NCBI RefSeq assembly: GCF_030272705.1 | Contig: NZ_JARFYM010000001.1 | Span: 310,001 to 374,000, forward strand | Direction: 5' to 3' | Length of the DNA: 64,000 bases | Source: Rhizobium mayense | GTDB taxonomy: Bacteria > Pseudomonadota > Alphaproteobacteria > Rhizobiales > Rhizobiaceae | In this document: piece after piece, positions 46,761-55,248 of the stretch | How the letters are laid out: each line of letters begins with the position of its first letter | Position numbering within the stretch: the stretch's first letter is position 1 | Notes under the pieces: model-generated | The model's database searches: none | Seen by the model: only the letters and a program-made list of their open reading frames with translations | What the model was told of the DNA's origin: nothing | Position numbers and translations under genes: made by a program

Positions 46761-47267
46761 CTATTGCTTCTTGCGGAACGCGTCGAGGGAAACGACTGAT
46801 CCCGGCTTCTTCTCCTCGCCATCCTTAGCGGCCGCAGGCTCTTCGCCGTTCTCGGCCGATACCGGATAGGCGGTGATCTCGCCGGAGGGTATTTCCTCGT
46901 CGTCGGCGAGCGGAACATCGAATTCCAGCTCGAAATTCACGGACGGATCGTAGAAGCCCCGGATCGCGTTGAACGGGATTACCAGCTTTTCCGGAACGTC
47001 GGAGAAGGAAAGGCCGATCTCGAACTGGCTCTCGGTGACCTTCAGATCCCAGAATTGATGCTGGATGACGATGGTCATCTGCTCCGGATATTTTGACTTC
47101 AGGTGCTGGGAAATGCGCACGCCGGCCGCACCCGTCAGAAAGGTGATGAAGAAATGATGGTCACCCGGCAGACGGCCGGTGGCGCCGACTTCGGTCAACA
47201 CCTTGCGGATGACCCCACGCAGGGCGTCCTGTGCCAAAATGTCGTAGCGGATATGATCCTGCCCCAT
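46761..47267 (-). CDS. sspB: SspB family ClpXP adaptor
   Basis: 168 aa from ATG 47267 (AGGAAAGT just upstream; ATG 47291 gives 8 more residues). Alphaproteobacterial SspB-alpha: QDHIRYDILAQDALRGVIRKVLTEVGATGRLPGDHHFFITFLTGAAGVRISQHLKSKYPEQMTIVIQHQFWDL near the start, then SQFEIGLSFSDVPEKLVIPFNAIRGFYDPSVNFELEFDVP. The C-terminal linker is acidic and ends in SVVSLDAFRKKQ, the ClpX-tethering tail. It binds SsrA-tagged proteins and hands them to ClpXP. The tmRNA gene that makes those tags lies about 120 bases upstream on the same strand. Confidence 0.93.
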   Translation of the reverse strand: MGQDHIRYDILAQDALRGVIRKVLTEVGATGRLPGDHHFFITFLTGAAGVRISQHLKSKYPEQMTIVIQHQFWDLKVTESQFEIGLSFSDVPEKLVIPFNAIRGFYDPSVNFELEFDVPLADDEEIPSGEITAYPVSAENGEEPAAAKDGEEKKPGSVVSLDAFRKKQ

Positions 47268-47384
47268 ACTTTCCTGTCTTTCGTTGGCCATGTTTTTTCT
47301 AAGGCTTATGCCACGACGAGCGCCGACGGGAAACCCCCGCGCGCGAGTCAACGCCTGATCATACATAATATCGAAGAGAGGGAG

Positions 47385-47725
47385 AAGGTGAAGGCTTCTG
47401 TTGCCAGGTGCCTTCGAACCCCGCCTAAGAGTGCGACCCCTTAGGACTTTATTTGAAGTGCCACACTGCGATTAAGCAGCGAGACGAGCTTCCGCATAGT
47501 TGTCGTTTGCAACTACAATTTTAGCCCGATAACGGTGGTACAATGCCGAGCGAAAAGTCGATCTTTACACCCTTGTCGATCCTGTTTCGCCCCCATCAAA
47601 AGCCGGTCTGAAGCCAGTCTGGCCTGGCCGGTTTTTGGTGGAGGCGCCGGGTACCGCCCCCGGGTCCAATAGGTTTATTACACCGCTCGTTTATCGCCAT
47701 AGCCGGCCCGAAGACCGGCTAGGTT
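47385..47725 (-). ncRNA. ssrA: tmRNA (ssrA), circularly permuted two-piece form
   Basis: Rescues stalled ribosomes. Read leftward: acceptor piece from about 47725 to CCA at 47638-47636, an intervening segment 47635-47595, then the coding piece from 47594 to about 47385. The acceptor stem is GGGGGCG (47594-47588) pairing with CGCCUCC just before ACCA. The T stem CCGGG/CCCGG is present with a 7-nt loop. The tag ORF encodes ANDNYAEARLAA (47510-47475) with TAA 47474-47472. Hairpins follow, including GAAGGC/GCCTTC near 47410-47390. The permuted order is a known alphaproteobacterial trait. Outer ends are approximate. Confidence 0.9.
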
Positions 47726-47906
47726 GATATAGTGTTTTCCTCAGGCGAAGGGAAGGGGATTTGTCATAAATGCTTCGCTTGAGCACCCGTTTGCCGCGAT
47801 AACCGACCGCCCCGGTGCGAGAATTGCAGGGATTATGCTTTGCCGTAGTTGGTTTCGTGCCGACTTGCCATTAAATTGGCGAGAAATGGAATCGGCGGCG
47901 GGCGCG

Positions 47907-48701
47907 ATGAAGCAATATCTGGATCTTTTGAAGCATGTGATGGACAACGGCATCGACCGCGGCGATCGCACCGGCAAAGGCACGCGCTCTGTCTTCGGTT
48001 ATCAGATGCGCTTTGACCTCTCCGAAGGTTTTCCGGTGCTTACCACGAAGAAGCTGCATCTGCGCTCGATCATCCATGAGCTGCTATGGTTCCTGAAGGG
48101 CGAGACCAATATCCGCTATCTCAAGGAAAACGGCGTTTCGATCTGGGATGAGTGGGCCGACGAAAACGGCGATCTCGGCCCGGTCTACGGCTATCAGTGG
48201 CGTTCCTGGCCGGCACCGGATGGCCGCCATATCGATCAGATCGCCAATCTGATCGAGGAGCTGAAGACCAACCCGTATTCCCGCCGCCATATCGTTTCGG
48301 CCTGGAACCCGGCGGAGGTTGACGAAATGGCGTTGCCTCCATGCCATTGCCTCTTCCAGTTCTACGTTGCCGACGGCAAGCTTTCCTGCCAGCTTTACCA
48401 GCGTTCCGGCGACACCTTCCTCGGCGTGCCGTTCAACATCGCCTCCTATGCGCTGCTAACGTTGATGGTGGCGCAGGTCACGGGGCTGAAGCCTGGCGAT
48501 TTCGTGCATACGCTGGGTGATACCCACATTTATTCCGACCATTTCGAGCAGGTCAGGCTGCAGCTGACCCGTACTCCGAAGAAATTGCCGGTGATGCGCC
48601 TCAATCCGGCGGTGAAGAACATCTTCGATTTCAAGTTCGAGGATTTCACTTTGGAAGGCTACGAGGCGGATGCGCATATCAAGGCGCCGATCGCCGTCTG
48701 A
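47907..48701 (+). CDS. thyA: Thymidylate synthase ThyA
   Basis: 264 aa, the same length as E. coli ThyA. Makes dTMP from dUMP with methylene-tetrahydrofolate. Catalytic cysteine C146 in [14 protein letters not shown]; dUMP-binding [19 protein letters not shown] and [11 protein letters not shown]-terminal IKAPIAV as in the family. The start ATG 47907 aligns with E. coli; an in-frame ATG at 47886 would add 7 residues. It is followed after 8 bases by folA, which regenerates tetrahydrofolate from the dihydrofolate that ThyA produces. Confidence 0.97.
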   Translation: MKQYLDLLKHVMDNGIDRGDRTGKGTRSVFGYQMRFDLSEGFPVLTTKKLHLRSIIHELLWFLKGETNIRYLKENGVSIWDEWADENGDLGPVYGYQWRSWPAPDGRHIDQIANLIEELKTNPYSRRHIVSAWNPAEVDEMALPPCHCLFQFYVADGKLSCQLYQRSGDTFLGVPFNIASYALLTLMVAQVTGLKPGDFVHTLGDTHIYSDHFEQVRLQLTRTPKKLPVMRLNPAVKNIFDFKFEDFTLEGYEADAHIKAPIAV

Positions 48702-48709
48702 GGGGAAAT

Positions 48710-49228
48710 ATGGCCGAACCGGTAACAACCATTGTCGTCGCCGTCTCGCGCAACGGCATCATCGGCCGTGACGGAGATATGCCGTGGCGGCTGTCGTCCG
48801 ATCTCAAGCGGTTCAAGGCCATGACGATCGGCAAACCGGTCATCATGGGACGCAAGACCTTTCAATCGATCGGCAAGCCGCTTCCCGGCCGGCCGAACGT
48901 AGTGATCAGCCGCGATCCCGATTATTCCGCCGAAGGCGTACAGATGGCGCATTCGCTAAGCGAAGCCATCGATATCGCGAGCCGCCTCGCTGCAGAAAGC
49001 GGTGTCGATGAGATCTGCGTCATCGGTGGCGGCGAAATCTATCGGCAGGCGATCAGCCTTGCCGATCGGCTATTGATCACGCATGTGGAAACCGAGGTGG
49101 ATGGCGACACATCCTTTCCGGCGATCGATCCGGCCCTATGGCAGGTTGAAAGCGAACTCGCCGTGCCGGCGGGCGAAAAGGACAACTATGCGACGCGTTT
49201 CGTCAGCTATTTCAGACGAAGAGCATAA
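48710..49228 (+). CDS. folA: Dihydrofolate reductase FolA
   Basis: 172 aa. Reduces dihydrofolate with NADPH, closing the thymidylate cycle. Motifs: IVVAVSRNGIIGRDGDMPWRLSSDLKRFKAMTIGKPVIMGRKTFQSIGKPLPGRPNVVIS (substrate Asp/Glu and NADPH sites) and VDEICVIGGGEIYRQAISLADRLLITHVE. The catalytic acid is the Asp in GDMPWRL. AGGGG lies before ATG 48710 and the gene is 8 bases behind thyA. Trimethoprim-target family; nothing suggests resistance. Confidence 0.96.
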   Translation: MAEPVTTIVVAVSRNGIIGRDGDMPWRLSSDLKRFKAMTIGKPVIMGRKTFQSIGKPLPGRPNVVISRDPDYSAEGVQMAHSLSEAIDIASRLAAESGVDEICVIGGGEIYRQAISLADRLLITHVETEVDGDTSFPAIDPALWQVESELAVPAGEKDNYATRFVSYFRRRA

Positions 49229-49389
49229 AAGCTGCGCGCAAAAATCAACTATTTTCCAATAAATCCGACGAACTTCCTGAAGTTGCGTTGAAAGCAGATG
49301 CGCCGATACCTATAACGGAGGACAATCGCCGCCGCCTGCGAATTTCAAAGTCTGCGCGATGCTGGGAGTCCATAGACAAAGAGGTTTTG

Positions 49390-50523
49390 ATGCCCTGGAG
49401 CAATCAGAATGGCGGCGGCGGCCCATGGGGCGGCGGTGGCGGCGGAAATAATCAGGGGCCTTGGGGGCAGGGACCGAACCGGTCGCGGGGAAGCGGCAGC
49501 GGCGGACCGCCGGATCTTGAGGACATCATTCGCCGTGGTCAGGATCGGCTGAAAAGGCTCGTACCCGGCGGCTTCAACGGGGGCGCCTTTGTCATCGTCG
49601 CGGCGGTCATCGGTATCTTCTGGCTTATCCAGTGTCTCTATACGGTTCAGCCGGACGAGCGCGGCGTCGAATCCCGCTTCGGCCAGCCTCGCGCCGACGT
49701 GTCCATGCCCGGCCTGCATTTCCATTTCTGGCCAATGGATCGCGTCGAGATCGTCAAGGTCACCGAACAGCAGCGCAATATCGGCGGCCGCTCGAGCTCC
49801 GGTTCAAATGCCGGCCTGATGCTGACGGGCGATCAGAACATTGTTAATGTGCAGTTCTCGGTGCTCTATACCATCACCAATCCGCAAGCCTACCTCTTCA
49901 ACCTTGAAACTCCCGACGAGACGCTACAGCAGGTTGCCGAGAGCGCCATGCGCGAAGTCGTTGGCCGCCGTCCGGCGCAGGACATCTATCGCGACAATCG
50001 CCAGGAAATCGCGGTCGAAGTCAGGAGCATCATCCAGGACACGATGGACCGCTACGGCTCGGGCATTTCCATCAATGCCGTGCCGATCGAGGATGTGTCA
50101 CCGCCCCGCGAAGTGGCCGACGCCTTCGATGAGGTGCAGCGCGCCGAGCAGAATGAAGACCAGCAGGTACAAGAGGCCAACCAATACGCCAATCAGAAGC
50201 TGGGTCAGGCCCGTGGCCGCGCGGCGCAAATCCGCGAAGATGCGGCTGCCTACAAGGACCGCATCGTGAAGGAGGCCCAGGGCGAGGCGCAGCGTTTCAT
50301 CTCGATCTTTGAAGAATACGTCAAGGCGCCGGAAGTAACCCGCAAGCGGCTATTCTTGGAAACCATGGAGTCCGTTATCGGCAATTCGAACAGCATCATC
50401 ATCGATAACAAGCAGGGCGTCGTGCCGTATCTACCATTGAACGATCTCGGCAAGCAGTCCACGACCCAGACGGGCGGCCAGTCCGACAAGCCCGCGACCG
50501 CACTTCAGCCGGAGGCCAAATAA
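49390..50523 (+). CDS. hflK: FtsH protease modulator HflK
   Basis: 377 aa. Inner-membrane SPFH protein that, with HflC, surrounds and modulates FtsH. ATG 49390 has AAGAGG upstream. N-terminal cytoplasmic Gly/Asn/Trp-rich segment (PWSNQNGGGGPWGGG, about 2-16, and on to 50), TM helix (about 60-80), SPFH/Band-7 domain starting YTVQPDERGVESRFGQPRADVSMPGLHFHFWPMDRVEIV and including the QQVAESAMREVVGRRPAQDI segment, followed by a long helical coiled coil. Stop TAA overlaps the hflC start by one base (TAATG), so the pair is coupled. Confidence 0.95.
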   Translation: MPWSNQNGGGGPWGGGGGGNNQGPWGQGPNRSRGSGSGGPPDLEDIIRRGQDRLKRLVPGGFNGGAFVIVAAVIGIFWLIQCLYTVQPDERGVESRFGQPRADVSMPGLHFHFWPMDRVEIVKVTEQQRNIGGRSSSGSNAGLMLTGDQNIVNVQFSVLYTITNPQAYLFNLETPDETLQQVAESAMREVVGRRPAQDIYRDNRQEIAVEVRSIIQDTMDRYGSGISINAVPIEDVSPPREVADAFDEVQRAEQNEDQQVQEANQYANQKLGQARGRAAQIREDAAAYKDRIVKEAQGEAQRFISIFEEYVKAPEVTRKRLFLETMESVIGNSNSIIIDNKQGVVPYLPLNDLGKQSTTQTGGQSDKPATALQPEAK

Positions 50524-51467
50524 TGTCGTCCAGCCGTTTGCCAGCCATTCTCATCGCGCTCGCGGTGCTGCTGCTGATCGTTTATTCCTCGGTTTTCGTG
50601 GTCAATGCCCGCGAACAGGCGATCGTTTTGCGCTTCGGCCAGATACGCGCGGTCAAGACCGAGCCCGGCCTTTACTTCAAGCTGCCCTTTGCCTTCATGG
50701 ATGCCGATCGGGTGCAATATATCCAGGACCAGGCGCTGCGCTTCGATCTGGACAATATCCGCGTTCAGGTTTCGGGCGGCAAGTTCTATGAGGTCGATGC
50801 TTTCGTCGTCTACAGGATCACCGATGCCCGCAAGTTCCGCGAGACCGTTTCGGGCGATCGCGATGCTGCGGAATCGCGCCTCAGGACGCGCCTCGATGCA
50901 TCGTTGCGCCGCGTATACGGCCTGCGAGGCTTCGAAGCCGCTCTGTCCAACGAGCGTGCCTCGATGATGACGGAAGTGCGCGACGATCTGCATCGCGATG
51001 CCGAGTCCCTCGGCCTCAATATCGAGGATGTTCGCATTCGTCGCACGGACCTTACCCAGGAAGTGTCGCAACAGACCTTTGACCGCATGAAGGCCGAGCG
51101 TTTGGCCGAGGCGGAGCTCATCCGCGCGCGCGGCAACGAAGAAGGTCAGCGCCGCCGCGCAATTGCCGATCGGCAGGTGGTCGAGATCGTCGCGGATGCT
51201 CAGAAGGATTCGGAAATCCTGCGTGGTCAGGGCGAAGCCGAGCGCAACCGCATTTTCGCCGATGCGTCCTCCCGCGATCCGAGCTTCTACGAATTCTATC
51301 GCTCGATGGCCGCCTATCGCGCGTCGCTCGCCTCGGGCGGCAAGACGCTGGTGCTGCCGCCGAACCAGTCGGAATTCTTCAAATATTTCGAAAGTTCTAC
51401 CGGCTGGCCTTCAGCGCCGGGTACACCGGCGCCGGCAGCGCCATCGACAACGAAACCCGCGAATTGA
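50523..51467 (+). CDS. hflC: FtsH protease modulator HflC
   Basis: 314 aa. Partner of HflK in the FtsH-HflKC complex. N-terminal TM (about 5-24), then SPFH domain with NAREQAIVLRFGQIRAVKTEPGLYFKLPF (about 30-58) and RRVYGLRGFEAALSNERASMMTEVRDDLHRDAESLGLNIEDVRIRRTDL (about 135-183), then the alpha-helical stalk. The Ala/Pro-rich tail (PSAPGTPAPAAPSTTKPAN) is characteristic of rhizobial HflC. ATG begins on the last base of the hflK stop. degP follows after 195 bases, a common rhizobial order. Confidence 0.95.
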   Translation: MSSSRLPAILIALAVLLLIVYSSVFVVNAREQAIVLRFGQIRAVKTEPGLYFKLPFAFMDADRVQYIQDQALRFDLDNIRVQVSGGKFYEVDAFVVYRITDARKFRETVSGDRDAAESRLRTRLDASLRRVYGLRGFEAALSNERASMMTEVRDDLHRDAESLGLNIEDVRIRRTDLTQEVSQQTFDRMKAERLAEAELIRARGNEEGQRRRAIADRQVVEIVADAQKDSEILRGQGEAERNRIFADASSRDPSFYEFYRSMAAYRASLASGGKTLVLPPNQSEFFKYFESSTGWPSAPGTPAPAAPSTTKPAN

Positions 51468-51662
51468 TACGCGGCAACCTAATGAAGTCCAAGGGGCTGC
51501 CGTCGGCGGCCTCTTGTTTTTATGGTGCCTCGCGTCATTTTCAATGTAATCCCAGAGGCTGATCAGACGCGCGGGGATTTCCCAAAAAGGTGATTTCGCG
51601 CTTCATCATTCCGCCTTATGTTGATGCTTATACAAGACTTACTTTCTCGATGAGGATGCCTG

Positions 51663-53747
51663 ATGGCCTCGACCAATCGCCTGCCTTTCAGACGTTCGTT
51701 CGCTCTCCTGGCCAGTGTGGCGCTGATTGCCGGTCCAACGTTGGGCGGCATCGACCGCGTGTATGCGCAGACGACACAGACGCCTTCCGCCGACACGCCG
51801 GCGCCGAACGGCGGCGCAACGACAGGCACGCAGCTCCCGGCCAATTCGAATAGCGCGACGGATACGCCCGCGGTCGGTTCGCCTGCCACTCCTGCGCCAG
51901 CGGCCGGTTCGACTGCAGCGCCGAGCGGCGAAGCAGCGATGGGGACGCAAGCGCCAGCCAACTCCGGAACGACAGCGCCGGCAACGGCCGGCGCAACGGG
52001 TCAGGCTCCCGCCGCGGGCTCGACGATTGCACCCAACGGCAATACCGCGTCCGGCACGCAGGCGCCCGCGGCCACCAATGAGCAGACGCCGGCCACCGCA
52101 ACCAATCCCGCGCAGGCGCCGCTGGGCGGCTCGACTGCGACGACCCAGAATCCACCCGTAGCGCCACCCACCAACCCGACGCCGCCGACCGCGGGCAATC
52201 CGGCAATGAATGCCGGTCCGGCCTCGGTTGCCGATCTGGCATCTGGTCTGCTGGACGCGGTGGTCAACATTTCCACCTCGCAAAAGGTCAAGGATGAGGG
52301 CGATGGCCCGGCGGCACCCAAGGTGCCGGACAATTCGCCATTCCAGGATTTCTTTAACGACTTCTTCAAGAACCGTAACAACGACAACAGCAACCGCAAG
52401 GTCAGCTCGCTCGGTTCCGGTTTCGTCATCGATCCATCCGGCTATATCGTCACCAACAACCACGTCATCGAAGGCGCCGACGATATCGAGGCGATCTTCC
52501 CGAACGGCACCAAGCTGAAGGCAAGGCTGATCGGCACAGACACCAAGACCGACCTTTCGGTGCTCAAAGTGGAGCCGAAGCGTCCGTTGATTGCAGTGAA
52601 ATTCGGCGATTCTTCCAGAATGCGAATCGGCGATTGGGTGATGGCGATCGGCAATCCTTTCGGCCTCGGTGGCTCGGTAACGGTCGGCATCGTCTCTGCC
52701 CGTGGCCGCAACATCAATGCCGGGCCCTATGACAATTTCATCCAGACCGACGCGGCGATCAACAAGGGCAATTCCGGCGGGCCGCTCTTCAACATGAAGG
52801 GCGAAGTGATCGGCATCAACACGGCCATCATATCGCCGAGCGGCGGCTCCATCGGCATCGGCTTCGCAGTGCCCTCCGAACTGGCCGAAGGCGTTGTCAA
52901 GCAGCTTATGGACTTCGGCGAAACCCGCCGCGGCTGGCTCGGCATACGTATTCAGCCGGTAACCGACGATGTCGCCAACAGCCTCGGCCTCGATAGTGCC
53001 AAGGGCGCGCTGGTCGCCGGCATCATCAAGGGCGGACCGGTAGATAACGGTTCGATCAAGGCCGGCGACGTCATCTTGAAATTCGACGGCAAGGATGTTG
53101 AGGAAATGCGCGATCTGCCGCGCGTCGTGGCTGAGAGCCCTGTCGGCAAGGAAGTCGATGTTGTGATCATGCGCGACGGCAAGCAGCAGACCGTCAAGGT
53201 CACGCTCGGTCGGCTTGAGGATAGCGATCAGGCTGCTGCGGCGAGCGGTGACAACAATCAGGGCGGTAAGAACGGCGACAACAAGGACAAGCCGCCTCAG
53301 CTCGCGCCCAACGACCACGACAATGGCAACAATGGCGGCAGCGACGGCGTCATCAATCCCGATGAGGGAGATGGCAACGACGACGGTGCGGACGGCCAGC
53401 AGGAGCCGGATGACGATCAGCAACAGCAAGCACCGCAGCCGCAGGCCAGCCAGGATGTGCTCGGCATGAAACTTGCCGCGCTGAATGCTGAAAACCGCAA
53501 GAGCTTCGGCATTGCCGATAGCGTCGACGGTGTGGTGATCACCCAGGTCTCGCCCGGTTCGGCCGCGGCGGACAAGGGGCTGAAGCCCGGTGAAGTCGTC
53601 GTTGAAGTGGCGCAGGAATTCGTGCAGACGCCGACCGCGGCCGCGCAAAAGGTTGCATCGCTGAAGCGGGAAGGCCGCCGCAACGCGCAGATGATGATCG
53701 CCTCTCCGAATGGCGATCTGCGTTTCATCGCGGTGGCGTTGGAATAG
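51663..53747 (+). CDS. degP: Periplasmic serine protease Do/DegP with tandem-repeat N-terminal arm
   Basis: 694 aa, much longer than E. coli DegP (474). Signal sequence (about 1-36, ending VYAQ). Residues about 47-158 are three imperfect 36-38 aa repeats rich in Ala, Pro, Thr. Trypsin-like domain: H267 in NNHVIEGADD, D297 in TDLSVLK, S371 in NKGNSGGPLF form the catalytic triad. First PDZ begins GWLGIRIQPV (about 424); a long Asn/Asp/Gln linker (about 530-595) precedes a second PDZ-like segment with VDGVVITQVSPGSAAADKGLKPG. Follows hflC by 195 bases. Degrades misfolded periplasmic proteins. Confidence 0.93.
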   Translation: MASTNRLPFRRSFALLASVALIAGPTLGGIDRVYAQTTQTPSADTPAPNGGATTGTQLPANSNSATDTPAVGSPATPAPAAGSTAAPSGEAAMGTQAPANSGTTAPATAGATGQAPAAGSTIAPNGNTASGTQAPAATNEQTPATATNPAQAPLGGSTATTQNPPVAPPTNPTPPTAGNPAMNAGPASVADLASGLLDAVVNISTSQKVKDEGDGPAAPKVPDNSPFQDFFNDFFKNRNNDNSNRKVSSLGSGFVIDPSGYIVTNNHVIEGADDIEAIFPNGTKLKARLIGTDTKTDLSVLKVEPKRPLIAVKFGDSSRMRIGDWVMAIGNPFGLGGSVTVGIVSARGRNINAGPYDNFIQTDAAINKGNSGGPLFNMKGEVIGINTAIISPSGGSIGIGFAVPSELAEGVVKQLMDFGETRRGWLGIRIQPVTDDVANSLGLDSAKGALVAGIIKGGPVDNGSIKAGDVILKFDGKDVEEMRDLPRVVAESPVGKEVDVVIMRDGKQQTVKVTLGRLEDSDQAAAASGDNNQGGKNGDNKDKPPQLAPNDHDNGNNGGSDGVINPDEGDGNDDGADGQQEPDDDQQQQAPQPQASQDVLGMKLAALNAENRKSFGIADSVDGVVITQVSPGSAAADKGLKPGEVVVEVAQEFVQTPTAAAQKVASLKREGRRNAQMMIASPNGDLRFIAVALE

Positions 53748-53753
53748 ACCGTT

Positions 53754-54332
53754 TCAACCCTCAGCGGGTTGGATCTGTTGCCGGCGCCAATCTGCCGCGC
53801 TCAGACGATAGAGCACATGGCGCCTTAACTCCGGATGGCTGGCAGGTATATCGGGGTGATCGAAATCTCCGGTAGGTTCGCGGCGCATGCCGATCCTTTG
53901 CATGACAGCCAGAGCACGATCGTTGTCGTGCACGGCAACGCCCATGATCTCATCGAGTCCCAGGGCCTCAAAACCATGGCGCAGCAAGGCGACGCCAGCC
54001 TCGCTGGCATAGCCCCGGCGCCAATGGCGGGCCGAAAGTCGCCAGCCGATTTCGACGGCATCTGCGGGCAGGAACGTTTCCAGCTTCGGCTTTGAAAGTC
54101 CGGAGAAGCCGATCGACTCGCCGCTCTGTTTCAGTACCAGCACAAGAAGTTCGAAACCCTCTTCCGGCGTTAATCCGATGATGATGTCGAAGACGGCATC
54201 GGCGTCTTCACGGCTGCGGCGAAAAGGAAAGAATTCGAGGACGAGGGGATCGGAACTGAGTTCATAGAAGAGATCGCGATCGCTCTCCTGGCAAGGGCGC
54301 AGGATCAGCCGTGGTGTCTCGACGACCGTCAT
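53754..54332 (-). CDS. GNAT family N-acetyltransferase (RimJ/RimL-like), downstream paralogue
   Basis: 192 aa from ATG 54332. RimJ/RimL-type acetyltransferase: TPRLILRPCQESDRDLFYELSSDPLVLEFFPFRRSREDADAVFD (first 50 residues), IGFSGLSKP, DAVEIGWRLSARHWRRGYASEAGVALLRHGFEALGLDEIMGVAVHDNDRALAVMQRIGMRRE (motifs A and B). ATG overlaps the stop of the next acetyltransferase gene (CAATGA), so translation is coupled. The two are clear paralogues. Substrate may be a ribosomal protein N-terminus or a small molecule. Converges with degP, 6 bases apart. Confidence 0.87.
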   Translation of the reverse strand: MTVVETPRLILRPCQESDRDLFYELSSDPLVLEFFPFRRSREDADAVFDIIIGLTPEEGFELLVLVLKQSGESIGFSGLSKPKLETFLPADAVEIGWRLSARHWRRGYASEAGVALLRHGFEALGLDEIMGVAVHDNDRALAVMQRIGMRREPTGDFDHPDIPASHPELRRHVLYRLSAADWRRQQIQPAEG

Positions 54333-54892
54333 TGACGGGCGCGCCATTCGGCTGCGGTCAGACGGTAGAGCAGGTGTCGCCGCAGGTGAGGGTAGCTATC
54401 GGGCACACCCGGATGGTCGAAATCACCGCCGTCGACCCGATGCATGCCGATTCGCTCCATCACCGACGTCGACCTGAGATTGCTGTGAACTGCGAAGGAA
54501 ACGATCTGATCAAGGTCGAGCGTTTCGAAACCGTAGGCGAGGAGTGCACGCGCCGCCTCGCTGACCAGCCCCTTGCCCCAATATCGCGTCGCCAGTCGCC
54601 ATCCGATTTCGACGGTGCCTGCCGGTACGAACGGCTCCAGATGGTTCGTCCGCGCCAGTCCGCAAAAGCCGATCGCCTCGCCACTTCCTCTGAGCTCCAA
54701 CGCGTAGAAGCCGAGCCCGGTCTCGGCGATCATGGACTGGACCCGATCGAAAAACGCATCCGCTTCCGCCCGACTGCGGCGAAAGGGAAAGAACTCCATC
54801 ACTCTATCGTCGGAATTGATCTCGAAGACCAGATTACGATCTTGGTCGCGCCAGTTGCGGATGATGAGACGTTCGGTTTCGGCAATAATCAT
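54329..54892 (-). CDS. GNAT family N-acetyltransferase (RimJ/RimL-like), upstream paralogue
   Basis: 187 aa from ATG 54892. Same family as its neighbour: ETERLIIRNWRDQDRNLVFEINSDDRVMEFFPFRRSRAEADAFFD, IGFCGLARTNHLEPFVPAGTVEIGWRLATRYWGKGLVSEAARALLAYGFETLDLDQIVSFAVHSNLRSTSVMERIGMHR. The shared FFPFRRSR and VEIGWRLA.RYW blocks show recent duplication. The ORF extends far upstream into the toxin-antitoxin genes without homology, so ATG 54892 is chosen. The stop TGA at 54331-54329 overlaps the next start. Confidence 0.87.
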   Translation of the reverse strand: MIIAETERLIIRNWRDQDRNLVFEINSDDRVMEFFPFRRSRAEADAFFDRVQSMIAETGLGFYALELRGSGEAIGFCGLARTNHLEPFVPAGTVEIGWRLATRYWGKGLVSEAARALLAYGFETLDLDQIVSFAVHSNLRSTSVMERIGMHRVDGGDFDHPGVPDSYPHLRRHLLYRLTAAEWRARQ

Positions 54893-54933
54893 CCTGCAAG
54901 GTTTCCTGCTTATGGCCAGAAAATCGCTTTGGA

Positions 54934-55248
54934 TTAAGACGTCGATCGTGACGACTTGGGCTTTTCGAAGCGGATGCGTAGCTTGGTGCCTGTTGCCTCG
55001 GCAAAACGCTGCAGCGTGCGGGTTGACGGCATGGAGCGGCCGCTCTCGAGCCTGGCAATGGCTGCCTGTGTCGTCCCCATCGCCTTGGCAACGTCCTCTT
55101 GAGTCATGGAAGCTTCGGCGCGGGCTCGGATCAATGCCTCCGCAAGGGCAAATTCTTCTTCTAGTTCGTTGTAAGCGACCACGTACGCCGGATCGAGGCG
55201 CCACTCCGCGAACGCGTCTTTTGCTAGAAGGCTTTCTTTTTCTTTCAC
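54934..55248 (-). CDS. XRE-family antitoxin (HigA-like)
   Basis: 104 aa. Helix-turn-helix of the Xre/Cro type: ALIRARAEASMTQEDVAKAMGTTQAAIARLESGRSMPSTRTLQRFAEATGTKLRIRFEK (about 38-95), which is the HigA/HipB-like antitoxin form. The N-terminal part is Glu/Ala-rich. ATG 55248 overlaps the toxin stop by 4 bases, so the toxin gene comes first, as in higBA. It should neutralise the toxin and repress the operon. Order, overlap and family together make a type II toxin-antitoxin module very likely. Confidence 0.85.
   Translation of the reverse strand: MKEKESLLAKDAFAEWRLDPAYVVAYNELEEEFALAEALIRARAEASMTQEDVAKAMGTTQAAIARLESGRSMPSTRTLQRFAEATGTKLRIRFEKPKSSRSTS

Noticed and set aside
51639..53648. 669-codon minus-strand frame opposite degP
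   Set aside because: Composition (Gly/Arg/Asp-rich) is what a third-position GC bias gives opposite a real gene; the DegP catalytic triad is intact on the plus strand.
53754..54892. The two GNAT genes as a GNAT-RHH toxin-antitoxin system
   Set aside because: Toxin GNATs are paired with a small RHH antitoxin gene upstream; here the neighbours are another GNAT and an XRE antitoxin that belongs to the RelE-like toxin.
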